11,521 nt of DNA from an uncultured delta proteobacterium. Its GTDB lineage: Bacteria > RBG-13-61-14 > DRUE01. The first letter of the stretch is position 1. Each line of letters opens with the position of its first letter. This document shows, one piece after another, positions 1-6,396 of this stretch. A model generated the notes under the pieces. That model searched no databases. It was not told where the DNA came from and was given only the letters and a program-made list of their open reading frames with translations. Both the position numbers and the translations under genes were made by a program. The stretch covers positions 1 to 11,521 of the forward strand of contig CAIUDS010000150.1 of NCBI GenBank assembly GCA_903897985.1, in the 5' to 3' direction.

Positions 1-1101
1 AAGCTGAACATGGACGAGTTCGCCATGGGCTCGACCACCGAGGGCTCGGCCTTTGGTCCGACCCGGAATCCCTGGGCGCTCGATTACATCCCGGGCGGCA
101 GTTCGGGCGGGAGCGCGGCTGCGACCGCGGCGGACGAGTGCATTGCCAGCCTGGGCACGGACACGGGCGGCAGCATCCGCCAGCCCGCGGCCTGCTGCGG
201 GGTGGTGGGGATGAAGCCGACTTATGGCAGGGTCAGCCGGTTCGGGATCATCGCCTATGCGAGTTCGCTCGATCAGGTCGGGCCGATCACCAAGGATGTT
301 AAAGATTGCGCGCTCATGCTCGAGGCCGTGGCCGGGTTCGATCCCAGAGACTCGACCTCCGTGCGCAAAGATGTTCCCAAATACACCGCGGCCCTGACCG
401 GCGATGTGAAAGGCGTCAGGATCGGCCTGCCCAGGGAATATTTCATCAAGGGCCTGGACCCGGAAATCGCCGCGGCGGTGAAAAAGGCGGTCAAGCTGCT
501 CGAGGGCTTGGGCGCGGAAGTGATCGCCGTGAGCCTGCCGCACACCGAGTATTGCATCGCCTGCTATTACATCATCGCCATGGCCGAGGCGAGCAGCAAC
601 CTCGCCCGGTATGACGGCGTGCGCTACGCGCTGCGGGTCCCGGAGCCGGGCCTGCTGGACATGTATAAAGCCACGCGTAACCAGGGTTTCGGCGCCGAGG
701 TCCGCCGCCGGATCATCCTCGGAACCTACACCCTTTCCGCGGGCTACTACGACGCCTATTACCTCAAGGCCCAGAAGGTCCGCACATTGATCCGCAAGGA
801 TTTCGAACAGGCGTTCGAGAAATGCGACTGCCTGGTCATGCCGGTCATGCCCACGCCGCCATATAAGCTCGGCGCCAAAATCGCCAACCCGCTTGAGATG
901 TATCTGTCCGATATCTTCACGGTGTCCTGCAACCTGGCCGGGCTCCCCGGCATGAGCGTCCCCTGCGGGTTCTCCAAAGACGGCCTTCCGATCGGGATGC
1001 AGATCCTGGCGCGGCCGTTTGAGGAAGAAAAAATTTTCTCGGTGGGATATGCCTATGAACAAAACACGGAATGGCACAAGCGCAAGCCGGAGATAAAGTA
1101 A
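1..1101 (+). CDS. gatA: Glu-tRNA(Gln)/Asp-tRNA(Asn) amidotransferase subunit A, 5'-truncated
   Basis: GatA is the amidase subunit of the cytoplasmic GatCAB complex. It hydrolyses glutamine and passes ammonia to GatB, which amidates mischarged Glu-tRNA(Gln) or Asp-tRNA(Asn). The reading frame is open from base 1 (KLNMDEFAMGSTTE), so the first ATG at 10 is internal and the gene runs off the left edge. The visible part is 366 residues against about 485 in the family, so roughly 120 N-terminal residues, including the catalytic Lys, lie outside. The amidase signature is intact: GGSSGGSAAA holds the cis-Ser (visible residue 34) and DTGGSIRQPA the nucleophile Ser (visible residue 58), 24 residues apart as in characterised GatA. 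The C-terminus (PIGMQILARPFEEEKIF to WHKRKPEIK) is typical and complete. gatB follows after a repeat-filled gap. Identification is secure. Confidence 0.97.
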   Translation, partial: KLNMDEFAMGSTTEGSAFGPTRNPWALDYIPGGSSGGSAAATAADECIASLGTDTGGSIRQPAACCGVVGMKPTYGRVSRFGIIAYASSLDQVGPITKDVKDCALMLEAVAGFDPRDSTSVRKDVPKYTAALTGDVKGVRIGLPREYFIKGLDPEIAAAVKKAVKLLEGLGAEVIAVSLPHTEYCIACYYIIAMAEASSNLARYDGVRYALRVPEPGLLDMYKATRNQGFGAEVRRRIILGTYTLSAGYYDAYYLKAQKVRTLIRKDFEQAFEKCDCLVMPVMPTPPYKLGAKIANPLEMYLSDIFTVSCNLAGLPGMSVPCGFSKDGLPIGMQILARPFEEEKIFSVGYAYEQNTEWHKRKPEIK

Positions 1102-1129
1102 ATGGCGTTGAAAATTTCGGATATGCACA

Positions 1130-1230
1130 GTCATTCCCGCGAAAGCGGGAATCCAGCATTTAGGGTTATGGGTCCCCGGTCCAGGCCGGGGACGACAGGG
1201 AGCTGGATTCCCGGTCAAGCCGGGAATGAC
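1130..1230. repeat. Three-hairpin inverted-repeat element between gatA and gatB
   Basis: The left arm 1130-1156 begins gtcattcccgc and the right arm 1203-1230 ends cgggaatgac. They are near-perfect reverse complements (11 outer plus 10 inner bases match) around a small variable centre. Each arm is itself a hairpin: 1133-1140/1145-1152 (8-bp stem, GAAA tetraloop) and 1207-1214/1220-1227 (8 bp, 5-nt loop). A third hairpin, gtccccgg/ccggggac, lies between them (1172-1179/1186-1193, loop 1180-1185). This layout is that of REP/MITE-like dispersed elements, and the tcattcccg...cgggaat core is a well-known repeat class in many environmental bacterial genomes. No target-site duplication could be seen. 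It fills most of the 149-nt gap and would be transcribed with gatA-gatB, so it could affect message stability or relative expression. That effect is inference. Confidence 0.85.
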
Positions 1231-1240
1231 AGAACGGGAC

Positions 1241-1250
1241 GGGGGAAGAG
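1241..1250 (+). promoter_or_regulatory. Ribosome binding site of gatB
   Basis: A purine-rich stretch, gggggaagag, directly precedes the gatB ATG at 1251. It starts about 10 nt after the end of the inverted-repeat element, so the element stops short of the translation start. Confidence 0.55.
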
Positions 1251-2705
1251 ATGGAATACGAGGCGGTAATCGGACTTGAGGTCCATGCGCAACTGCTCAC
1301 GGACTCGAAGATATTTTGCAACTGCTCGACCAAATTCGGCGGCGAGCCTAACACCCAGACCTGCCCGGTTTGTTTGGGCATGCCCGGAGTGCTGCCGGTC
1401 CTGAACCGCAAGGTGGTGGAATACACGCTGCGCACAGCGATCGCCTTGAACTGCAAAATAGCAGGCAAGAGCCTGTTCGCGCGCAAGAACTATTTTTACC
1501 CGGACCTGCCCAAGGGCTACCAAATCTCGATGTATGAACTGCCGATCGCGGAACATGGGTCCCTTGAAATCATGCTGCCCCACGGCAAGAAGCGGATCGG
1601 GATCACGCGCATCCACATGGAGGAAGACGCGGGGAAACTGGTGCATGCCGGCGATTTCGCCCGGGCGGATTGCAGCTATGTGGACTTGAACCGGACCGGG
1701 GTTCCGCTGATGGAGATCGTGAGCGAGCCGGACCTGCGGGCGCCGGAGGAAGCCGCGGAATATATGAGACAGTTGCGGAACATCCTGGTCTATCTGGGCG
1801 TTTGCGACGGGAATATGGAAGAGGGCTCGCTCCGGTGCGACGCCAATGTGAGCATCCGCCCGAAGGGGGCAAAGGAATTCGGCACGCGCGCCGAACTCAA
1901 GAACATGAACTCGTTCCGCAACATCGCCCGGGCGCTCGCGTATGAAATCGAGCGGCAGCAGAAGGTGGTCGAGTGCGGGGACTCGGTGGTGCAGGAGACG
2001 CGGCTGTGGGACGAGCAGTTGGGCAAGACCGGCGGGATGCGGGGCAAGGAAGAGGCGCATGACTACCGCTATTTCCCGGACCCGGACCTGATCCCGCTCG
2101 CGGTTGATGAGCAGTGGATTTCCAGAATCCGCGGGGCTTTGCCCGAGTTGCCGGGCCATAAGATGGAACGGTTTGTCAAGGACTACGGCATCTCGGAAAA
2201 TGATGCAACTATCCTCACCCAAGACAAGGACCTCGCGGAATATTTCGAGGCGGTGGTCAAGGCCGGGGCGCCCGGGAAATGGGCGGGCAATTTCATTCTG
2301 AGCGAGGTGCTGCGCGAACTGAACGAGCAGGGCAAATCCGCGGGCTCATGCCCGGTCAAGCCGGAGCAGCTTGCCGCCATGCACCAGCTGATCGAAAAGG
2401 GCACCATCAGCACCAAGATCGCCAAAAGCGTTTTCCTCGAGATGTACCGGAGCGGCCGGAGCGCGGAGCAGGTGGTGAAGGAGCAGGGACTCGAGCAGGT
2501 GAGCGACGACGCGGCGATCCGGAAGCTGATCGAGGAAGCGATTACCGAGAATCCTAAACAGCTTGCCGAGTATCTATCCGGTAAAGACAAGATGACGGGC
2601 TTTTTCGTGGGACAGGTGATGAAAAAGAGTTCGGGCAAGGCCAATCCCCAGATGGTAAACCAATTGCTCGCGGAGGCGCTGCGCAAACGCAAGGGCGGGA
2701 CATGA
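1251..2705 (+). CDS. gatB: Glu-tRNA(Gln)/Asp-tRNA(Asn) amidotransferase subunit B
   Basis: GatB is the tRNA-binding kinase/transamidase subunit of GatCAB. It activates the side-chain carboxylate of mischarged tRNA with ATP and amidates it using ammonia from GatA. At 484 residues it has the normal family length. The catalytic cradle starts with GLEVHAQL (residues 8-15), followed by the Cys cluster C23-x-C25 and C38-x2-C41 expected of a zinc knuckle. Next come HMEEDAGKL (about 122-130), DLNRTGVPLMEIVSEPDLR (145-163), EEGSLRCDANVS (190-201), ELKNMNSFRNI (215-225) and HDYRYFPDPDL (270-280), all GatB signatures. The helical plus YqeY-like tail runs from about 300 to the end (NPQMVNQLLAEALRKR). The ATG at 1251 is chosen for its upstream purine-rich site and the standard MEYEAVIGLE start. 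The TGA overlaps the ATG of the next gene (ATGA at 2702-2705), which suggests translational coupling. Confidence 0.98.
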   Translation: MEYEAVIGLEVHAQLLTDSKIFCNCSTKFGGEPNTQTCPVCLGMPGVLPVLNRKVVEYTLRTAIALNCKIAGKSLFARKNYFYPDLPKGYQISMYELPIAEHGSLEIMLPHGKKRIGITRIHMEEDAGKLVHAGDFARADCSYVDLNRTGVPLMEIVSEPDLRAPEEAAEYMRQLRNILVYLGVCDGNMEEGSLRCDANVSIRPKGAKEFGTRAELKNMNSFRNIARALAYEIERQQKVVECGDSVVQETRLWDEQLGKTGGMRGKEEAHDYRYFPDPDLIPLAVDEQWISRIRGALPELPGHKMERFVKDYGISENDATILTQDKDLAEYFEAVVKAGAPGKWAGNFILSEVLRELNEQGKSAGSCPVKPEQLAAMHQLIEKGTISTKIAKSVFLEMYRSGRSAEQVVKEQGLEQVSDDAAIRKLIEEAITENPKQLAEYLSGKDKMTGFFVGQVMKKSSGKANPQMVNQLLAEALRKRKGGT

Positions 2706-5509
2706 AGCTCGCCAAATCGCTGGGCATCGGCGCCGGCATCATCATTGTCATTGTCATCGCTCTGCTTCTGGCCTTGCCTCATTTCGTGAACCTTGAATCT
2801 TTCCGGCCCCGGATCGAGGATGCCGCAAGCAAGGCCCTCAAACGCGAGGTCAAGGTCGAGGGCATCCATTTACAGCTCTTCCCCAGCTTCGGCGCCGGGC
2901 TTTCCAGACTCTCGGTCGCGGACCGCGCCGGGTTCGGCTCCGGGCCGCTCCTCGCCACCGACGATGTGGACATCAGCGTCTCCATTCTGGGCCTGCTCCG
3001 GAACCAGATCCTGGTCAAAAAGATTTCGCTGATCAAACCTCGGATCATGATGGTGCGCGACCAAAACGGCGAGTTCAGCATCGGGGACCTGTATAAGAAA
3101 TCGCAGGAAAAACCGGCGCAGGAAAAAATGGCGAAACAGAGCGAGGCGATGAGCATCGGGGGCCGGCCCTTGACCATCGCCGGAATCCAGATCAAGGACG
3201 GCACTTTTGTTTTCGACGATTACAAGCCTCCCTCGGGCGGGCATGTGGTGAACCAACTGGAAAATTTCAATCTGACTGTTGAAAACCTTTCGCTCACCGA
3301 GCCGGTGAAACTGAGCCTGGCCTTCGGGTTCAAGTCCGGCAAGGAACAAAACTTCAAGGTGGAAGGGCAGGCCGGGCCGCTCGGGGAAAAGCTGGACTGG
3401 AAAAATGCGCCCATTGATCTGAGCGTGGACATCACCAAATTTGACCTCGGGGCCATCCTGCCTTATTTCAGCGACAAGCTCCCGGTCCAGGTCTTGAGCG
3501 GAATCCTGAGCGCGAAGATGAAGATTCATCCGGAAGGCAAAGGAATGGCCGCCAAGGGGGCCGTCGCCCTGGACAGCTTCTCGTTCGCGGACCGGGCCCG
3601 GGGCTGGCAGCCGAACCCCGCCACCACGGTCGCGCTGGAGACCGATGCGGTGGTGAACATCGGTGCGAAAAAATATTCGATCCTGACCGGCAGGCTCTTC
3701 ATCGGCAGTTCCAGGCTGGACCTGTCCGGCGAGATGGACGGAGAGAAATATGACTTCAAGTTCAAGAGCGACAACCTGGACGTGAGCGAAGTGGCGGACT
3801 TGGTTTATCCGCTCAAGAAAATGATGACCGACCGCGGCCTGGTCCTGAACGGGCCCATGGCGCTGGACGGCACGGTCCATGCCGCGTCTCCCGCGGTGCT
3901 CGAAGTCAACCTCGACCTGCAACAGACCGAGATCAAATATCCCGGCGCGCTGAACAAAGCCGCGGGCGAAAAGTTGTTGGTCAAGATCGCCAGCAAGAGG
4001 CAGAGCGCGGACTCCATGCTCGAGGATTTGTTGCTCAGCTTCGGCGGCGGCGACCTGGTCGGCAAGGGCACCCTTTCCAAAGACTACGACCTGAACCTGG
4101 GCCTGTCCGGCAAGGACATCTCGATGGAAGAACTCGCCAAATTGGTGGAGCCCCTCTCCAGCTACAATTTGCGGGGCCGGATGAATTTGAACGGGACCCT
4201 TTACGGCAAGCTCACGGACGCGGCCTTGTTGAATTTCACGATCAGGGAACTGACCATGGTCGGGCAGGATATGGACCTGGCCCTGAACGGAGAGGTCAAG
4301 AACCTTTCCGAGCCGAACATAAATTTCAATCTGGAAGGACAAAAACTCGATGTGGGCGGGCTGATGAAACCGGGACCGGGCGCAAAGGTTAAAAAGAAAA
4401 TGGCTGATCCGACTGATCGGTCTGATCCGACTGCGGGCCACAAGAGCACTCTGGAAAGAATCCGGCTCGAGGGAAGGATCAAGCTGGCCCAGATTTCATA
4501 CGCGCCCTATCAGCTCTCGAATTTCAATTCCGGCTTCAACATGCAAGACGGCGTGGCGTCCCTGCCGGACAGTTCGTTCGGAATTTTCAATGGCAGCGCG
4601 CGCGGTCCGGTCAGCGTTGACCTCAAGGGCAAGAAGCCCAAATACCAGGGCAACCTGGCGCTGGCCGGGGTGGATGTGCCGTCGCTGCTTAAGAATTTCA
4701 CCACCATGGCCGACAAGCTCGAGGGCAAGCTGGACGGGAACCTGGCGTTTGCGGGCAAGGGCTCGAGCTGGGAAGAGATCAACCCGAATCTTCTTGGCAA
4801 TGGAAAATTCACGGTCAAGCAGGGAAGCATTAAAGGTTTCAACCTGGTGGGCAGCCTGCTGGGGGACTGGGCCAAATCCAGCCAATTCCAGAGCCTGGTC
4901 CAGACCAGTATGACCCCTTCCCAGTGGGAGAGCCTCAAGCAGACCGACTTCAATTCCATCCTGGCGGTGTTCGACCTCAAGGACGGCGGGATGAACATCT
5001 CCGACCTGAGCATGCTGATCCCGGACGGAAAGGTCAGCGGCAAGGGCCGGGTCGGGTTCGATGCCAAGACCAAGATGGCCGGTCTCTTGCTGCTCGACGA
5101 AATCCCCAGCAAGCAGATCGCCAAACAAATAGGACTCAGCCCGCAAGTGGTAAATGTGCTTTTCCAGGACGGCAAGAATCTGCTCCTGCCTTTCCTCATG
5201 ACCGGAAGCTTCCCCACCCTCGCAGTCCTGCTCGACCCCACCCAGTATGGAAGCATCATGGGCAATAACATGAAGGGCTCGCTCACCAACCTCAATAACC
5301 TTGACCTCAACTCCCTGTTCAACCCCAAGTCCGGCGCCAGTCAAGGCTCCACCGCGAAATCCGGCGCCAGCCAGGGTTCCACCGTGAAATCCGGCGGCAA
5401 ATCCAAGAACAAATCCAAATCCGGCAAAAATTCCGGCTCCTCCGACCTGCAAAAGGATGTGGAAAAGGGAGTGGGGGATTTGCTCCAGGGGCTCAATCCC
5501 AAGCCTTAA
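2702..5509 (+). CDS. AsmA-family envelope protein
   Basis: This is a large AsmA-like protein of 935 residues, between E. coli AsmA (about 617) and TamB/YhdP (over 1200). Family members are anchored in the inner membrane and have long periplasmic beta-rich regions thought to move or organise lipids between the membranes. One transmembrane segment lies at about residues 7-26. It is followed by the typical AsmA start (HFVNLESFRPRIEDAASKAL), the sequence about SLIKPRIMMVRDQNGEFSIGDL, and a beta-rich body. The C-terminal AsmA domain (about 600-840) includes DLSMLIPDGKVSGKGRVGFD. A charged linker (about 560-580) contains a 9-bp tandem repeat. The tail from residue 876 is low-complexity Ser/Lys/Gly with a duplicated SGASQGST unit. 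The start overlaps gatB by 4 nt, so it is probably co-translated with gatB, although no functional link to tRNA amidation is known. The lipid cargo and the family subgroup cannot be told from sequence. Confidence 0.88.
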   Translation: MKLAKSLGIGAGIIIVIVIALLLALPHFVNLESFRPRIEDAASKALKREVKVEGIHLQLFPSFGAGLSRLSVADRAGFGSGPLLATDDVDISVSILGLLRNQILVKKISLIKPRIMMVRDQNGEFSIGDLYKKSQEKPAQEKMAKQSEAMSIGGRPLTIAGIQIKDGTFVFDDYKPPSGGHVVNQLENFNLTVENLSLTEPVKLSLAFGFKSGKEQNFKVEGQAGPLGEKLDWKNAPIDLSVDITKFDLGAILPYFSDKLPVQVLSGILSAKMKIHPEGKGMAAKGAVALDSFSFADRARGWQPNPATTVALETDAVVNIGAKKYSILTGRLFIGSSRLDLSGEMDGEKYDFKFKSDNLDVSEVADLVYPLKKMMTDRGLVLNGPMALDGTVHAASPAVLEVNLDLQQTEIKYPGALNKAAGEKLLVKIASKRQSADSMLEDLLLSFGGGDLVGKGTLSKDYDLNLGLSGKDISMEELAKLVEPLSSYNLRGRMNLNGTLYGKLTDAALLNFTIRELTMVGQDMDLALNGEVKNLSEPNINFNLEGQKLDVGGLMKPGPGAKVKKKMADPTDRSDPTAGHKSTLERIRLEGRIKLAQISYAPYQLSNFNSGFNMQDGVASLPDSSFGIFNGSARGPVSVDLKGKKPKYQGNLALAGVDVPSLLKNFTTMADKLEGKLDGNLAFAGKGSSWEEINPNLLGNGKFTVKQGSIKGFNLVGSLLGDWAKSSQFQSLVQTSMTPSQWESLKQTDFNSILAVFDLKDGGMNISDLSMLIPDGKVSGKGRVGFDAKTKMAGLLLLDEIPSKQIAKQIGLSPQVVNVLFQDGKNLLLPFLMTGSFPTLAVLLDPTQYGSIMGNNMKGSLTNLNNLDLNSLFNPKSGASQGSTAKSGASQGSTVKSGGKSKNKSKSGKNSGSSDLQKDVEKGVGDLLQGLNPKP
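4404..4432. repeat. 9-bp tandem repeat (ctgatcNNN, 3 copies plus ct) inside the AsmA-family gene
   Basis: Three consecutive 9-mers, ctgatccga (4404-4412), ctgatcggt (4413-4421) and ctgatccga (4422-4430), are followed by ct. The array is in frame and encodes ADPTDRSDPTAG at about residues 568-578, in the linker between the central and C-terminal parts of the protein. GATC recurs every 9 bp and the array is nearly palindromic. Similar gatcggtctgatc simple repeats are, from memory, scattered through some large environmental genomes, often between genes. Finding one inside a coding sequence is less usual. Confidence 0.8.
5327..5386. repeat. 30-bp direct tandem duplication in the AsmA-family 3' end
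   Basis: Two adjacent 30-bp units, 5327-5356 and 5357-5386, encode KSGASQGSTA and KSGASQGSTV. They differ at only a few silent or conservative positions. A degenerate third start (aaatccggcggcaaa) follows at 5387. They begin the disordered Lys/Ser/Gly tail of the protein. Copy number could vary between strains by slippage. Confidence 0.85.
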
Positions 5510-5550
5510 CCATTTTTGCGCGCCTCTGGAAGCCGGAAAGAGTCAGGTGC

Positions 5551-5578
5551 TTGACCAAAATACCAAAAGTGATAAAAT
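5551..5578 (+). promoter_or_regulatory. Sigma-70-type promoter with extended -10, upstream of the PilO-like gene
   Basis: A -35 box TTGACC (5551-5556, 5 of 6 to consensus) is separated by 16 nt from a -10 box TAAAAT (5573-5578, 5 of 6). TG at 5570-5571 forms an extended -10 (TGaTAAAAT). The local sequence is AT-rich in an otherwise GC-rich window and lies in the gap after the AsmA-family gene. The predicted start near 5585 gives a leader of about 20 nt that still contains the Shine-Dalgarno site at 5593. It probably drives the PilO-like gene and the four closely spaced genes after it. Confidence 0.6.
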
Positions 5579-5592
5579 TATATCAGCAAACC

Positions 5593-5599
5593 AAGGGGG
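5593..5599 (+). promoter_or_regulatory. Ribosome binding site fixing the start of the PilO-like gene at 5607
   Basis: AAGGGGG lies 7 nt ahead of the ATG at 5607. The same frame is open upstream to an ATG at 5457, but that start lies inside the AsmA-family gene, upstream of the promoter, and would add 50 residues before the membrane segment. The site supports 5607. Confidence 0.7.
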
Positions 5600-5606
5600 A
5601 AGAGCG

Positions 5607-6380
5607 ATGATAGAATGGGATGAGGTAAATTGGAGGAGCGGGGTCGGGATCCTGGTTTTTGCGGCGATCGTGATTGCCGGAAGCGTATTCGCGGTCAATG
5701 ATTACATGACCTCCAAACAGATGAAGTCCGATCTGGATGGTCAGCTTGCGGCCATCAACGATTTCTATCGCACCTGGAAACCGCCCAGCGCCAAGGAGCA
5801 GGAAGAAATGCGGAACCAAGCCGATTCCCTGCAAAAGGAATTGGCGCAATTATCTCCCAGGATCGGCCTGGAAATAGACCCGGCGAAGTTGGAGGAAAAA
5901 ATTCGGGGCCTGGCTGCGGCCACCGGGGTTTCGCTGGAGAAAATGGAACTCCAGCCGCAAACCGCGGATGGTTTCCTTAAGGTCTATCCGATGGATTTTA
6001 CCGTCAAGGGCGTGCCCGAGCAATTGAGCAGGTTCATGATTGGGATTGGGAACCTGGAGGCGGCTAGCCGGCGGGGGGGGAACCCGGCCATTTCCGGCGG
6101 ACAAATTGAGGTGTTGTTCGAATTCCTCAGCTTTGATCAGACGGCCTGGAACGCTTCCTATAGTTGCAGCCTCCGGGTCAATCCGCCCCAGATCGAGGAA
6201 ACCGATCTCACCAAGATCAAGGTGTTCAAGGACGGGCTGGCGGACTTGCAGTCCAAGGTACTTGCCGAGAAGGACAACTTGGCCGGGGTGAAGAAGACGC
6301 TGGCGGACAAATGCGAGTTGGAGAAACGGATTTCGGGTCTGGAAAATCAAATCAAGTTGAGCCAAGACCTGGCCAAGTAA
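5607..6380 (+). CDS. PilO-like bitopic membrane protein
   Basis: This 257-residue protein has a short cytoplasmic N-terminus (MIEWDEVNWRSG) and one membrane segment at about 12-31. A coiled-coil-prone stretch follows (about 35-85, with KEQEEMRNQADSLQKELAQL), then an alpha/beta domain (about 90-192). The region LEEKIRGLAAATGVSLEKMEL, then YPMDFTVKGVPEQLSRFMIGI and a later beta-rich part, follows the order seen in type IV pilus PilO, where a small ferredoxin-like domain sits behind a coiled coil. Unlike typical PilO (about 200 residues) it has a further C-terminal coiled coil (about 200-255). No pilM, pilN, pilP or pilQ is adjacent, so it may be an orphan PilO/GspM-superfamily scaffold rather than a pilus part. 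An 8-G run (6073-6080) lies in the coding sequence, and the frame reads sensibly through it. It is the first gene after the promoter. The fold is a fair guess; the role is unknown. Confidence 0.55.
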   Translation: MIEWDEVNWRSGVGILVFAAIVIAGSVFAVNDYMTSKQMKSDLDGQLAAINDFYRTWKPPSAKEQEEMRNQADSLQKELAQLSPRIGLEIDPAKLEEKIRGLAAATGVSLEKMELQPQTADGFLKVYPMDFTVKGVPEQLSRFMIGIGNLEAASRRGGNPAISGGQIEVLFEFLSFDQTAWNASYSCSLRVNPPQIEETDLTKIKVFKDGLADLQSKVLAEKDNLAGVKKTLADKCELEKRISGLENQIKLSQDLAK

Positions 6381-6396
6381 TCTCTTCCAGATATCC

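Noticed and set aside
1102..1269. Small ORF of 55 codons whose ATG abuts the gatA stop (TAAATG), beginning MALKISD
   Set aside because: Most of its length is the inverted-repeat element, giving the familiar repeat-derived HSRESGNP and WIPGQAGND peptides, and it overlaps the gatB start. No GatC-like sequence is present.
1215..2222. 335-codon minus-strand open frame opposite gatB
   Set aside because: The plus strand encodes full-length GatB with all signatures. The minus frame has no motif and begins in the repeat element.
1..2705. Absence of gatC as a possible two-subunit amidotransferase
   Set aside because: gatC is commonly upstream of gatA and that region is outside the window, so nothing can be concluded.
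2870..4441. 523-codon open frame on the minus strand opposite the AsmA-family gene
   Set aside because: It is a shadow of the GC-rich coding frame: low-complexity composition, no recognisable domain, and complete antisense overlap with a well-supported gene.
5475..5517. Possible terminator: gggatt/aatccc stem followed by a TTTTT run after the AsmA-family gene
   Set aside because: The stem is only 6 bp with a 14-nt loop, lies within the coding end, and the T run is 12 nt further on, so it is too weak to call.
5457..5606. 50-codon N-terminal extension of the PilO-like gene
   Set aside because: It overlaps the AsmA-family 3' end, starts upstream of the promoter, and a good ribosome site precedes the ATG at 5607.
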